Shown here: positions 33,561-42,413 of the stretch, in pieces
How positions within the stretch are numbered: position 1 is the first letter of the stretch
How the letters are laid out: every line of letters starts with the position of its first letter
From: Planctomycetota bacterium
GTDB lineage: Bacteria > Planctomycetota > Phycisphaerae > Phycisphaerales > Zrk34
DNA length: 64,000 bases
Direction: 5' to 3'
Assembly: GCA_016125255.1 (NCBI GenBank)
Contig: WGMD01000005.1
Location: 52,328 to 116,327 of the forward strand
Translations under genes and position numbers: made by a program
The notes under the pieces: model-generated
Seen by the model: only the letters and a program-made list of their open reading frames with translations
Database searches by the model: none
What the model was told of the DNA's origin: nothing

Positions 33561-33764
33561 TCAAATGAAGAACGGAACCGCCGTCAGGGCCAAGCCGATG
33601 GTGAACATCAATAGCGCCCCCGGCACGAAGTAGGGATAGACCATCAGCAGGATGCCGATGATGACGTAGTTGAGTTCGACGCGTTGTTTGCCGTAGAGGA
33701 ACATGCCCATGCCGATCGATCCGAAGAGCAGGGACACGAGAATCGAATTCATGTCGAAGTTCAT
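33561..33764 (-). CDS. Small two-helix membrane protein
   Basis: 67 residues. The start at 33764 has GGGAGGA 8 bp upstream. Two hydrophobic segments (ILVSLLFGSIGMGMFLYG, and VIIGILLMVYPYFVPGALLMFTIGLALTAVPFF) with the conserved-looking GKQRVELNYVIIGILLMVYPYFV. It belongs to a common bacterial small membrane protein type without known function. Confidence 0.75.
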   Translation of the reverse strand: MNFDMNSILVSLLFGSIGMGMFLYGKQRVELNYVIIGILLMVYPYFVPGALLMFTIGLALTAVPFFI

Positions 33765-33881
33765 GGCGAGTCCTCCCGGCGGTCCGGCGGGGCCGCGATC
33801 TTCGACATTCATCGGCGCAAACGCCTCGCCGAATCACCCGCCCCCTTCCCCTGTCCCCGCTTTTACCCCTATCATGCCCGC

Positions 33882-34199
33882 ATGATCCGCAAACTCGTCA
33901 GCACCGTCATCCTCCTCGCCCTCGGCGCCGCCGCCATGTACTGGGCCCTGGGCCACTACATCGTCGTCACCGCCGACAAACGCCTCATCGTCCCCAAAGC
34001 CACGATGACGCTGACCGACACCTATGTGGACATCAAGGACTGGACCCCCGACGACTTTAAGAAACACGAAGCGCTGACCCAGGCCCTCATCGACAACGAC
34101 CACGAAGACCTCGTCCTCAAAACCGCCGGCCAGTCGATCCTCGACGCCGTCAAGGAAAAGGCCGGCGAACTGCTCAAGAAAAAGAGCGATGAGAAATGA
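33882..34199 (+). CDS. Small single-pass protein of unknown function
   Basis: Start at 33882 gives 105 residues: MIRKLVSTVILLALGAAAMYWALG is an N-terminal membrane anchor, and the remaining 80 residues are soluble and charged (KKHEALTQALIDNDHEDLVLK). A long upstream frame from 33684 has no support as a gene. Its homologues are not known to me. Divergent from the gene at 33561. Confidence 0.7.
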   Translation: MIRKLVSTVILLALGAAAMYWALGHYIVVTADKRLIVPKATMTLTDTYVDIKDWTPDDFKKHEALTQALIDNDHEDLVLKTAGQSILDAVKEKAGELLKKKSDEK

Positions 34200-34214
34200 C
34201 GCTACGATCCGCGC

Positions 34215-35279
34215 TTAACCCAGCGTGATCTTCCGCTCGAAAAAGTCGAACTTCGCCGCCTGCTTCGCCTGCCACAAGGTCGCCTCGGCCGTGGCATTCG
34301 CCCGGGCGCAGCCGTCCTTGAGAATATCAATCACATCATCATCGCTGAACTTGGCGTGCCGCTCGCGCACCGGTTCGAGAAACAGATTGATCGCCGCGGA
34401 GACTTCCTTCTTAAGGTGCCCGTCGCCGATCTTCCCGGCGGCGTACTCGGCGATCAACGCCTCCACCTTCCGGGGGTCCTTCTCGAAAGCCGTCAGGTAT
34501 TCGATGATCGTGTTGTTTTCCAGAACCGGCGGATCGTCCATCGACCCGCGCCCCGTGAAGATCTTGTTGCACTTCTTCTGCACGGTCTTCGGATCGTCGC
34601 TCAAAAAGATGGCGTTATCGAGCGACTTGCTCATCTTGTTCTTGCCATCGATGCCCGTCAGCCGGGCGATGCGGCCGGTCTTGGCTTCGGGAATCGGAAA
34701 CACGCCGCCGAGCTTTGCGTAGTCCGCGTCGGCGGCATGGGGATCGACTCCGCAGTAAAGCTGATCGAATTTCCGAGCGACTTCGCGCGTCATCTCGATG
34801 TGCGGAATCTGATCCTCACCCACCGGCACGAACGCCGGCCGAAACGCCAGAATGTCCGCGATCTGGCCGACGGGGTACATCAGAAATCCGAACGAGTAGT
34901 TGTCGCCGAGGTTCTTGACGCGGATTTCGTCCTTGATGGTCGGGTTCTTCATCAGCCGGCCGTACCCGAGCAGCATGGCGAAATACCATGTCAGCTCCGC
35001 CACCGCCGGAATCTCCGACTGCACGAACAGCGTCGCCTTCTTCGGGTCGATCCCGCAGGCGAGCCAGTCTTTGACGATGCTGATCGTCGCCGCTCGGATG
35101 CCGACCGTGTCCTCGACGCGCGTCGTCAGCGCGTGCAGGTTCGCCACGAAAAAATAGCTCTCGTACAGCTCCTGCATCGCCAGTCGATTCTCGATCGAGC
35201 CCACATAATGGCCCAGATGCAACGAAGCCGTGGGCGTATCGCCCGTCAGCACACGCGGTTTGTCGCTCGTCAAAGTCAT
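34215..35279 (-). CDS. trpS: Tryptophanyl-tRNA synthetase
   Basis: A protein of 354 residues of the class I Rossmann type. TPTASLHLGHYVGSI (HLGH at 21-24) and the KNKMSKSLDNAIFL motif (near residue 215) are the ATP-binding signatures. GYGRLMKNPTIKDE and GEDQIPHIEMTREVARKFD match TrpS. Charges tRNA-Trp in the cytoplasm. The start at 35279 is preferred since an earlier ATG would add 18 residues with no homologue. Confidence 0.96.
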   Translation of the reverse strand: MTLTSDKPRVLTGDTPTASLHLGHYVGSIENRLAMQELYESYFFVANLHALTTRVEDTVGIRAATISIVKDWLACGIDPKKATLFVQSEIPAVAELTWYFAMLLGYGRLMKNPTIKDEIRVKNLGDNYSFGFLMYPVGQIADILAFRPAFVPVGEDQIPHIEMTREVARKFDQLYCGVDPHAADADYAKLGGVFPIPEAKTGRIARLTGIDGKNKMSKSLDNAIFLSDDPKTVQKKCNKIFTGRGSMDDPPVLENNTIIEYLTAFEKDPRKVEALIAEYAAGKIGDGHLKKEVSAAINLFLEPVRERHAKFSDDDVIDILKDGCARANATAEATLWQAKQAAKFDFFERKITLG

Positions 35280-35330
35280 GGGACGGGTATTATGCGGAAA
35301 AATCGCACGTGACGCCATGCGAGCCCCACG

Positions 35331-35356
35331 CACGCCGCACGCGGCGTCGCTAAACT
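35331..35356 (-). repeat. REP element, ACGCCGC subtype
   Basis: On the minus strand GTTTAGCGACGCCGCGTGCG followed by GCG. It lies between trpS and the following divergent methyltransferase gene. Confidence 0.7.
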
Positions 35357-35427
35357 GGCGATTCGACCCGCCGATTTGCGACCGCGCCCGTATCCGTCTA
35401 CGATTTCGGCCCCAACTGAGATACGCA

Positions 35428-36399
35428 ATGACCGCATCGTTCGACTATCGCAACCTCCCCAAAGAGCCCGTCCCCTGCCCCATCTGCGCCTCGACGCAGT
35501 TCACCACGCTCTGCGACACCGATCGCTATCTCATGGGCCTGTCCACCTCGCGCTGCGACGGCTGCGGTCTGATCATGACCAATCCCCTGCCGACCACCGA
35601 GACGCTCAACGAGTTCTACCACCACCACTACCGCAAGTACTACCGCAAACTCGAGCACCCCGACCTTTCGTACATCCGACGCTACTCCCTCGACGCACGC
35701 GCGGCCCACACCGTCCGCTTCCTTCAGTCCGCCGGCCTGCTCCCGCAAAACGCCCGCGTCCTGGACGTGGGCTGCGGCGAAGGGTCCATCCTTCGACAGA
35801 TTCATGTGACCCGCCCCGATATCCATGCCGTCGGCGTCGAGATGTACAAGCCCTTCGCCGACTTCGCCCGCACATACGCCCAAGTGCCGATCTATCCGGT
35901 GCTCGATGAACTACCCGAGGGCGAAGCCGGGCCGACGTATGACCTGGTCATCCTGAGTCACGTCCTCGAGCACGTTCCCGATCCGCCCAAGTTCATGGCC
36001 GAGCTGGCGACCTACCTCAAGCCGACCGGCCGGCTGTTCATCGACGTGCCCGATGTGACCAAGTATCACTGGCTCGCCGATCTGCACATCGCGCACATTT
36101 ACCACTTCTCGCGCGCGACGCTCGCCCGCACCGCTGAGAAGGCCGGCCTGCACACCACGCAGATCGAGATTCACAAGCCGCCGAAACTGCCGAGCTGCAT
36201 CCGCGCCGTCTTCGCCGGCGCGCCGGTCGGCGAGCGCGTCACCGTTGAGCCGGACCCCGCCGAGGATGCCGCCACCGCCGAGCATATTCGCGCGATGAAG
36301 AAGAACGCCTGGCTCTTCAACAAGTGCTTCAGCTTCTCGATGTGGTTCTACGAAACCATGTGGGCGGTCAAATCCAAGCTGCCCGGGGCGAGCAAATGA
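35428..36399 (+). CDS. Zinc-ribbon class I methyltransferase
   Basis: 323 residues. A zinc ribbon is formed by C17xxC20 and C43xxC46, followed by NEFYHHHYRKYYRK. The SAM core is ARVLDVGCGEGSILRQI (motif I) and LVILSHVLEHVPDP (motif IV). This is the Methyltransf_13/23 architecture, often near cell-surface polysaccharide genes. It overlaps by ATGA with the following GT39-like gene (36396), so it acts in the same pathway, perhaps methylating a lipid-linked or surface sugar. Confidence 0.88.
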   Translation: MTASFDYRNLPKEPVPCPICASTQFTTLCDTDRYLMGLSTSRCDGCGLIMTNPLPTTETLNEFYHHHYRKYYRKLEHPDLSYIRRYSLDARAAHTVRFLQSAGLLPQNARVLDVGCGEGSILRQIHVTRPDIHAVGVEMYKPFADFARTYAQVPIYPVLDELPEGEAGPTYDLVILSHVLEHVPDPPKFMAELATYLKPTGRLFIDVPDVTKYHWLADLHIAHIYHFSRATLARTAEKAGLHTTQIEIHKPPKLPSCIRAVFAGAPVGERVTVEPDPAEDAATAEHIRAMKKNAWLFNKCFSFSMWFYETMWAVKSKLPGASK

Positions 36400-37862
36400 A
36401 AGCGGCGATGGGCTGGCTCCTGGCGGCGGTCGCGCTGACCACGGTCACGCTGCGAATCCTCGGCCCAAGCGACCTGAACACCAAAGATCAGCCCCGCACC
36501 GTCGCCTACACCGTCGACATGTTGCAGAACCATCGCTGGCTCTGGCCCCTGGACATGGAGGGCGTGCCGACCTACAAGCCCCCGCTATACAACTACCTCG
36601 ACGCCGCCGTCGTCGGTACGACCGGCGTCTATGATGACTGGACCTTCAAACTCCCCTCCCTCCTCGCCGGCCTCGCCACGACGCTGATCGTCATCGTCAT
36701 GGCCAAACGCATGACCCCCGCAAGTGACAAATACATCGTCACGTGCGCATCGCTCCTCGCCGGCATCCTATGGCTCGCTAACTTCTCGACGATCCGCCTC
36801 ATCTACATCGCCCGACCTGACATGCTCCTGTGCTTCTTCCTCGTCGCATCATGGGCGCTGGCGACGATCCTGCTCAGTGAACCGCGCGATGACACAAGTC
36901 CGCCGAATCCAAATCGCCGGCGTGCGATCGCTCTGCTTCTGTGGATCTGTGTGGGACTGGCTGCACTGACGAAAGGGCCGCCCGCCTTTTTGCCGGTGAT
37001 CTTCATTCTCGTCAACGCCCCGCTCACGCGTGGCCGAATCGGAGCCGTGCGCGACACCGGCATCCTTTGGGGCCTGCCCCTGGCCGTGGGCATCTTCGCC
37101 CTCTGGGGACTCCCCGCTTACTTGACCATCCCCGCCGGCTTCGGCCAGACGCTCGCCAACATCGAATACGTCCGACTCACCAACCAGCAATCCGGCAATC
37201 CCTACTGGCTCAACTTCATCCTCACGCTCTGGCAAAACCCCTTCTACTTCCTCGCCCGCTTCGCCGTGTGGGCGGTGCTGTTCATCTGGGCGCTGGTGCA
37301 CATCAAGCCCGCCCGCTGGATGCGGCACCCGATGGGCCCGGCCATTCTGTGGGTCTTTCTTGTATTGATTTTCTATCTGGTGCCATCGCTGAAGCGTGAT
37401 GACTATCTCATCCCCGCCTTCGCCCCCGCCGCCATCGTCGCCGCATGGTTCTGCGTCATCGAACTGGGCAAAGCCCGACCCGCCGCCGCCGTCCTCGCCG
37501 GTTGCGTCGGGCTGGCCATCTGCCTCGGCTCCGCCGTCAACGACCTGGCCCTCCGCCCGCAACACGGCGAACCCTTCGGCGACAACGTCCGCAATTTCGC
37601 GTTAGAAGTCCGCCAGCACGTCGCCCCCGATGAGTCCATCGCCTTCATCCACACCGGCTACCATCCCCTCCAGTCCTACCTCGCCCGCAACCAACCCAGC
37701 CGCGAACCGACCGACGAGCAGCGCGCCAGCGCGAAGTGGATCATCCAACCGATCGTCGATGCGCCGAACCTGACGCCCATCGTGACCAGCGCCCCGCTCC
37801 CGCAGGTCATCGACCGCCGCGAACCAGCAAGGTTGGGCCTGTATTCAACCCCTTCCCCTTGA
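36396..37862 (+). CDS. GT39/ArnT-like membrane glycosyltransferase (copy A)
   Basis: 488 residues, about ten hydrophobic segments. The N-terminal loop ILGPSDLNTKDQPRTVAYTVDML has the acidic/Arg residues of the catalytic loop of ArnT-like enzymes, and the C-terminal 100 residues are soluble. The start at 36396 overlaps the methyltransferase stop (ATGA). It is paralogous to copy B at 38252: GPSDxxxxxQPRT, LPLDxxGxPxxKPxLYN and FKLPSxL are shared. Predicted to transfer sugar from a polyprenyl carrier at the outer face of the inner membrane. Confidence 0.85.
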   Translation: MKAAMGWLLAAVALTTVTLRILGPSDLNTKDQPRTVAYTVDMLQNHRWLWPLDMEGVPTYKPPLYNYLDAAVVGTTGVYDDWTFKLPSLLAGLATTLIVIVMAKRMTPASDKYIVTCASLLAGILWLANFSTIRLIYIARPDMLLCFFLVASWALATILLSEPRDDTSPPNPNRRRAIALLLWICVGLAALTKGPPAFLPVIFILVNAPLTRGRIGAVRDTGILWGLPLAVGIFALWGLPAYLTIPAGFGQTLANIEYVRLTNQQSGNPYWLNFILTLWQNPFYFLARFAVWAVLFIWALVHIKPARWMRHPMGPAILWVFLVLIFYLVPSLKRDDYLIPAFAPAAIVAAWFCVIELGKARPAAAVLAGCVGLAICLGSAVNDLALRPQHGEPFGDNVRNFALEVRQHVAPDESIAFIHTGYHPLQSYLARNQPSREPTDEQRASAKWIIQPIVDAPNLTPIVTSAPLPQVIDRREPARLGLYSTPSP

Positions 37863-38251
37863 GGGGGACGGCTGCTTGCGGTGAGCGATGTCGAACCGGG
37901 TGGGCGTGAATCACATCCGTACACGCCCGCAACCGTTTCGATGCGGAACGCAATTGACCTGATACGATTCACCCTCCCCTAGCCCCTCCCTCGGAGGGAG
38001 AGGGATAAATGCGAACTCCTCCCCCGCGAGGGGGCGGTGGGGTGGGGGCGAATCGCATCCGCCCAAGGCCGCGCCCGCTTCGATGCGGAGCCGTTTCGAA
38101 CTGATACGATTCACCCTCCCCTAGCCCCTCCCTCGGAGGGAGGGGGACAAGGCCCGGAGCGCGCCCGTTGAGTGATGAAGTGTCGACAATTGGAAATCCC
38201 TCCCCCAGCCCCTCCCTTCAAGGGAGGGGGATACCGAGTCCACGCGCGATC
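37863..38251. repeat. Repeat-rich intergenic region between paralogous transferase genes
   Basis: 389 bp with two tandem copies of a unit of about 99 bp, at 37906-38004 and 38048-38146 (starting GTGAATCACATCC and GCGAATCGCATCC, both with TGATACGATTCACCCTCCCC). Each ends in a CCCTC palindrome. Further palindromes sit at 38015-38047 and 38203-38232. There is no gene here; a reading upstream of copy B (MSDEVSTIGNPSPSP...) is a translated repeat. Confidence 0.85.
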
Positions 38252-39745
38252 ATGATTCTGCTGATCATCGCAGCGCTGGCGATGCTCGCCGTGCGCATTT
38301 GTGGTCCGAGTGACATTTATGATGAAGAGCAGCCGCGGACGCTTTCGTACACGGCGGACATGCTGCTGAACGGGCGGTGGTTTTTGCCGCTGGATGGCGA
38401 CGGCATCCCGGCGACGAAGCCGGTGCTTTACAACTGGATCGGCGCGGCGGCCGTCAGCGCGTTTGGCTGGCATGAATGGGCGTTCAAGCTGCCGTCGATT
38501 TTGAGTGCGGTGACGATTCTGGTGCTGCTGGTCATCGCGGCGCGACGGATGATTCCCCCGGAAATGGTTCCCTCGATCGAGGATCGCACGGCTCTGGGGT
38601 TTGCCGCGGGGTTGCTGTGGCTTTGCTGCCCGGGGCAACTGAAGATGATTTATCTGGGGCGCACGGATCTGCTCCTCACGGCTTGTCTGACGGGGGCGTG
38701 GGTTTGCGGGGCGATGGCGCTGGCGGAGGAAGGCGATTCTCAAAACGAAGCGAGCCATACTTCGGATCCACCCTCACCCCAGCCCTCTCCCGAAGGGAGA
38801 GGGAGTCGGAAGTGGGCGCTGGCGTGTTGGTTGTTTGCGGGGGGGGCGGCGCTGGCGAAGGGGACGTTGGTGCTGTTGATCTTTCTGTTTCTCATCGCGT
38901 CGGCGAAGTTGCTGCATGGCCGGTTCAGCGCGATGAGGCGGACGGGTTGGTGGTGGGGCGTGCCGCTGATGCTGGGGATTTTTCTGGTGTGGGTGGCGCC
39001 GGCGTATTTGGAGAATCCCGAGTTTTTCGTGAAGTATCTGATCGGGCGGCAGGTGGTCGAGCGTGTCGGGGACCATGGGTTTATCGACATGATCAAATCG
39101 GCGTGGCGCGGGCCGTTTTTTGTCGTGACGCGGATGGCGCCGTGGTCGGTGATCGCGGTGTTGGGGTTGGTGTATTTATTTGAAGGGGCGGAGCGGCGTT
39201 GGAGGCGGAGCGCGATGGGGCCGGTGGTGATGTGGGTGTTGGTGGTGACGGCGTTTTTCATCGTGGTGCCGGCGCGTCGGGCGGATCATGTGACGCCGAT
39301 CTATCCGGCGATGGCGCTGCTCGCGGCGTACGGGCTCGTGACGGTGACGTGGGCATGGGGCTTGACGGTGGGTCGCGGGGTCGGGCTGGCGATGATCATG
39401 CTCGGCGCGCTTTGCGTGCATCAGCTCACCAACTCCGCCGCGGCGAAGCAGCGCTACGGCGAGAACGTGTATGAATTCGCCCGGCGGGCTGAGTATCTGA
39501 CGCACGGCGAGGCGATCGCGTTTGTCGATATTCGCGCGCGCAATCTGCCAATCCCGCTGTTGCTTCACGTTGCCCGCGGCGCGGACGACGCGACACCGGC
39601 ACAGATCGCGGCGGCGAAGTGGATCATCCGGCCGGTGAAAGAGGGCGAGCAGCCAGTACTCGTGTCGGGCGACGTGCCGTCCGGCCCGACGGGCGAAGTC
39701 GGGCGGATCGGGTTGTTTCATGCGGAACGGAGCCCGCCGCGCTGA
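38252..39745 (+). CDS. GT39/ArnT-like membrane glycosyltransferase (copy B) with an in-frame repeat
   Basis: Start at 38252 gives 497 residues. The fold is as in copy A (ICGPSDIYDEEQPRTLSYTADMLLNGRW, FKLPSIL). In a soluble loop, 38768-38803 is a CCCTC-family palindrome translated as DPPSPQPSPEGRG, with the frame kept. It may have entered the gene as a mobile repeat. Codon use is richer in G and T in third positions than in neighbours. Same orientation as copy A, but separated by the repeat cluster, so probably a second transcription unit. A start at 38168 would translate the intergenic repeats. Confidence 0.85.
   Translation: MILLIIAALAMLAVRICGPSDIYDEEQPRTLSYTADMLLNGRWFLPLDGDGIPATKPVLYNWIGAAAVSAFGWHEWAFKLPSILSAVTILVLLVIAARRMIPPEMVPSIEDRTALGFAAGLLWLCCPGQLKMIYLGRTDLLLTACLTGAWVCGAMALAEEGDSQNEASHTSDPPSPQPSPEGRGSRKWALACWLFAGGAALAKGTLVLLIFLFLIASAKLLHGRFSAMRRTGWWWGVPLMLGIFLVWVAPAYLENPEFFVKYLIGRQVVERVGDHGFIDMIKSAWRGPFFVVTRMAPWSVIAVLGLVYLFEGAERRWRRSAMGPVVMWVLVVTAFFIVVPARRADHVTPIYPAMALLAAYGLVTVTWAWGLTVGRGVGLAMIMLGALCVHQLTNSAAAKQRYGENVYEFARRAEYLTHGEAIAFVDIRARNLPIPLLLHVARGADDATPAQIAAAKWIIRPVKEGEQPVLVSGDVPSGPTGEVGRIGLFHAERSPPR
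38768..38803. repeat. CCCTC-family palindrome inside a coding sequence
   Basis: CCACCCTCACCCCAGCCCTC followed by TCCCGAAGGGAGAGGG. It differs from the intergenic copy at 28414 by one base in the loop (GGAGGG against GAAGGG). Translates as PPSPQPSPEGRG. Confidence 0.85.
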
Positions 39746-39773
39746 AGCGCGGCAGGCCGGGTGATGCGGGGCG

Positions 39774-40394
39774 TTATTTGAAGATCGACGCCGCTTCGCC
39801 GAACTTGGAGCCGAAGACCCATTCGGGCAGCGGCTTTCGGGGGCGCGGCGTCTGATCGCGACCGGCCAGTTCTTTGTCAGCGAACGTCGCCGGGTCGGCG
39901 GCGTAGCCGATGGCGATGGCGGTCATGGGATCGTGACCCTCGGGGACTTTGTAGGTCATGCGGACTTTCTGCAGGTCGACGCCGGCCATCTGGTGCACGG
40001 CGAGGCCGAGCGCGGTGGCCTGCGCGCAGAGGTTCCCGGCGGCGAGGCCCAGGTCGTGTTCGCAGACGCGATTGGGCGTGTTGTTGCGGGAGAAGGTGCG
40101 CTTGGTGGTGGTGAGGATCAGCACGCCGGCGTGTTTGGCCCAGGCCTGATTGGCTTCGGTGAGGCAGCTCATGGCGGTCGCGAACGCCGGGGCGTCGGTG
40201 CGTTCGGCGACGATGTAGGACCAGGGCTGCTCATTGAACGACGAGGCGGCCCATCGGGCGGCTTCGAGGCAGGCGATCAGCTTCGTGCGCTCGACGGGCT
40301 TGCCGTCGAAGGCGTACGGGCTGAATCGGTCGGCGATGATGGGCAGAATGTCGTGATCGGGCTGGGCGATTTTGGTGGTGTTGCGGTACGTCAT
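39774..40394 (-). CDS. Nitroreductase-family FMN oxidoreductase
   Basis: 206 residues. The opening RFSPYAFDGKPVERTKLIACLEAARWAASSFNEQPWSYIVAE has the FMN-binding pattern of nitroreductases (RxSxRxFxxxxV, AxxxxSxxNxQPW). HDLGLAAGNLCAQATALGLAVHQMAGVD is the conserved active-site helix region. Reduces quinones or nitro compounds with NAD(P)H. Monocistronic, with a degenerate REP upstream. Confidence 0.92.
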   Translation of the reverse strand: MTYRNTTKIAQPDHDILPIIADRFSPYAFDGKPVERTKLIACLEAARWAASSFNEQPWSYIVAERTDAPAFATAMSCLTEANQAWAKHAGVLILTTTKRTFSRNNTPNRVCEHDLGLAAGNLCAQATALGLAVHQMAGVDLQKVRMTYKVPEGHDPMTAIAIGYAADPATFADKELAGRDQTPRPRKPLPEWVFGSKFGEAASIFK

Positions 40395-40411
40395 GGTTCA
40401 CTTCCTGAAAA

Positions 40412-40440
40412 CTGGCCGCGAGCGCCTCGCTGAACGGGCG
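40412..40440 (-). repeat. Degenerate REP element
   Basis: On the minus strand it reads CCGTTCAGCGAGGCGCTCGC then GGCC. The GTTTAGCG core has one change (GTTCAGCG). It lies between the nitroreductase and PQQ-propeller genes. Confidence 0.4.
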
Positions 40441-40446
40441 GGCGCG

Positions 40447-41757
40447 TCAGCGGCCGACGCAGAACAGCTTGCTGTTGGTGCGGACGAAGAGGTTGCCGTT
40501 GGCGACGGCGATGGAGGCGCAGATGCCGTCGTCATCTTCCTTGCCGAGCATGTTGTGTGCGACGATCTTCCCGTCGGCGGGGTCGACGACGATGACTTCG
40601 CCATGATGGTTGACGCAGTAGATATGCCCATCGGCGCCGGTCGGCGAGGCGCGCCAGAGGTATCGGCCGGGCAGTTCGATGGACCATTCGATCTTGCCCG
40701 TCGCCGGCTCGACGCGCGAAAGCGCCTTCCGCACGTCGGACATGATGAAGAAGCGCCCCTGATAAAACAGCGGCGTGGGCACGTCGCTCGTCAGCGGCCC
40801 GCGGTCCTCGCTCTGCCACGCCAGCGTTCCGTCCGCCGCCCGCACCGCGAAGATCGGCGCCTTCTTGGGGGCGCACGCCAGAATGATCCCGTCGCCGATG
40901 ACCGGCGAGGGCACGACGCGCCACCACTGCTCGCGGTGGTCCGGGTTGTATGTGCCCCAGCGCCAAAGCTCCTTGCCCGTGTCGGCTTCGTGGCTCGTCA
41001 CCACGTCCCCGCCGAGCACGATGTACTGCTTGACGCCGTCCTTCTCAAATGGCATCGGCGTGGAGTACGCCTCGTGCGACTCCATCTTCGCGTCGCTAGG
41101 GCGGACATGGCGATAGATCGTCTTGCCCGTCGCCGGTTCGAGGGCGAGGATGTACGACTCGTTGCCGTCCTTGCCGATGTCGTGCACCGGCTGATCGCGC
41201 TGAAGGACCTGCACCAGAAGCTGGCCGTAGAGAATCGTCGGGCTCGCCGAGAAGGTCCACTGGTAGGTGAACTGGCCGTAGTCGTCCTGCAGATTGCGCT
41301 GCCAGAGTTTTTTCCCCTCCACCGTGAACCCCGCCAGGTCGCCGTTGCCGTAGAGGAAGATGACGACCTTGCCATCGGTGACGGGCGAGGGCGTGGCGAA
41401 GGTCGAGCGGTTGTCATAGGGATGCTGATAGCCGGTGCCGACCTGCTGTTGCCAGAGCAGCTTGCCACTGGTGCGGTCGAAGCACATGGCAAAAAGCTTT
41501 TTGTCCGCGGGGCTGGAGCTGGTGATGAACACGCGATCGCCGGTGATGATCGGCGTCGCGGCCGAGGGCCCGGGCAGATCGACCGCCCACTTGACGTTCT
41601 GGGTCTGCGAAAACTCGACGGGCAGATCCGTCTCCGGGCTCGACCCGTCGTGATTGGGCCCGCGCCAGTTGGCCCAGTCCGCTCCCCGGGCCGCCGGCGA
41701 AAGCGTCAGGGCCCACACACACACCATCCCGATCGTGATTTTCGCCAGTTGCCGCAT
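40447..41757 (-). CDS. Exported PQQ-like beta-propeller protein
   Basis: Start at 41757 (AAAGG 9 bp upstream). 436 residues with a signal peptide (MRQLAKITIGMVCVWALTLSPAARGAD). The opening DWANWRGPNHDGSSPETDLPVEFS is the usual planctomycete pattern. It has about seven outer blades with GxxxWxxxxG repeats (for example GKLLWQQQVGTG, GTLAWQSEDRG, GKIEWSIELPG). PQQ dehydrogenase-like family, but probably a binding protein rather than an enzyme, as no heme or quinone site is seen. Monocistronic. Confidence 0.9.
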   Translation of the reverse strand: MRQLAKITIGMVCVWALTLSPAARGADWANWRGPNHDGSSPETDLPVEFSQTQNVKWAVDLPGPSAATPIITGDRVFITSSSPADKKLFAMCFDRTSGKLLWQQQVGTGYQHPYDNRSTFATPSPVTDGKVVIFLYGNGDLAGFTVEGKKLWQRNLQDDYGQFTYQWTFSASPTILYGQLLVQVLQRDQPVHDIGKDGNESYILALEPATGKTIYRHVRPSDAKMESHEAYSTPMPFEKDGVKQYIVLGGDVVTSHEADTGKELWRWGTYNPDHREQWWRVVPSPVIGDGIILACAPKKAPIFAVRAADGTLAWQSEDRGPLTSDVPTPLFYQGRFFIMSDVRKALSRVEPATGKIEWSIELPGRYLWRASPTGADGHIYCVNHHGEVIVVDPADGKIVAHNMLGKEDDDGICASIAVANGNLFVRTNSKLFCVGR

Positions 41758-41907
41758 GAGATGAACCTTTCTGCAACAGGTCAAAACGGACTGATTATAG
41801 AGGAACTTCGCTGCGATACCGGGCAGGACGCGGATTTTCCCATGATCATTGCATTAGGGCAACCCCTTACCGGCACGACCCGCGGGGCGCTGTAGATTTC
41901 CTAGTCC

Positions 41908-42408
41908 ATGAAAGATGTCACTTTGGAAATCTATCGGCGCACCAACGGCGCGTACCGGCTGAGCGTTCGACAATGGGTCGATCAGCCCGTCGATGTCGCG
42001 TTCGCCTTTTTCGCCGACGCCGCCAATCTGCGGAAGATCACGCCCCCCTGGCTGCATTTTCACATCCTCACCCCCCTGCCCATCGCCATGTTCGCCGGGC
42101 AGACCATCGACTACCGCCTGCGATTGCACGGCATCCCCGTCCGATGGCACACCAAAATCACCGAGTGGGACCCGCCCTACGGGTTCGTCGACGAGCAGGA
42201 GCGCGGCCCGTATCACCAATGGGTCCATCGCCACCGCTTCATCGAACACGACGGCGGCACGCGCCTCGAAGACGACGTCGACTACCGAAGCCCCGGCGGA
42301 CGACTGCTGCACGCCCTGTTCATCAAGCGCGACCTGACGAAAATCTTCGCCTACCGAAGCCGCGTCATCGCCGACCACTTCGCCAACGCCGAATCCTTCT
42401 CCGCCTGA
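41908..42408 (+). CDS. SRPBCC-fold ligand-binding protein
   Basis: 166 residues. The domain has the START/SRPBCC opening (LSVRQWVDQPVDVAFAFFADAANLRKITPPWLHFHI), TKITEWDPPYGFVDEQERGPYHQWVHRHRF and a C-terminal helix (RDLTKIFAYRSRVIADHF). This is the PF03364/COG4276 type, known as a cyclase/dehydratase-like fold, also found fused to epimerases. The likely role is lipid or ligand binding. Monocistronic. Confidence 0.88.
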   Translation: MKDVTLEIYRRTNGAYRLSVRQWVDQPVDVAFAFFADAANLRKITPPWLHFHILTPLPIAMFAGQTIDYRLRLHGIPVRWHTKITEWDPPYGFVDEQERGPYHQWVHRHRFIEHDGGTRLEDDVDYRSPGGRLLHALFIKRDLTKIFAYRSRVIADHFANAESFSA

Positions 42409-42413
42409 TTGGA

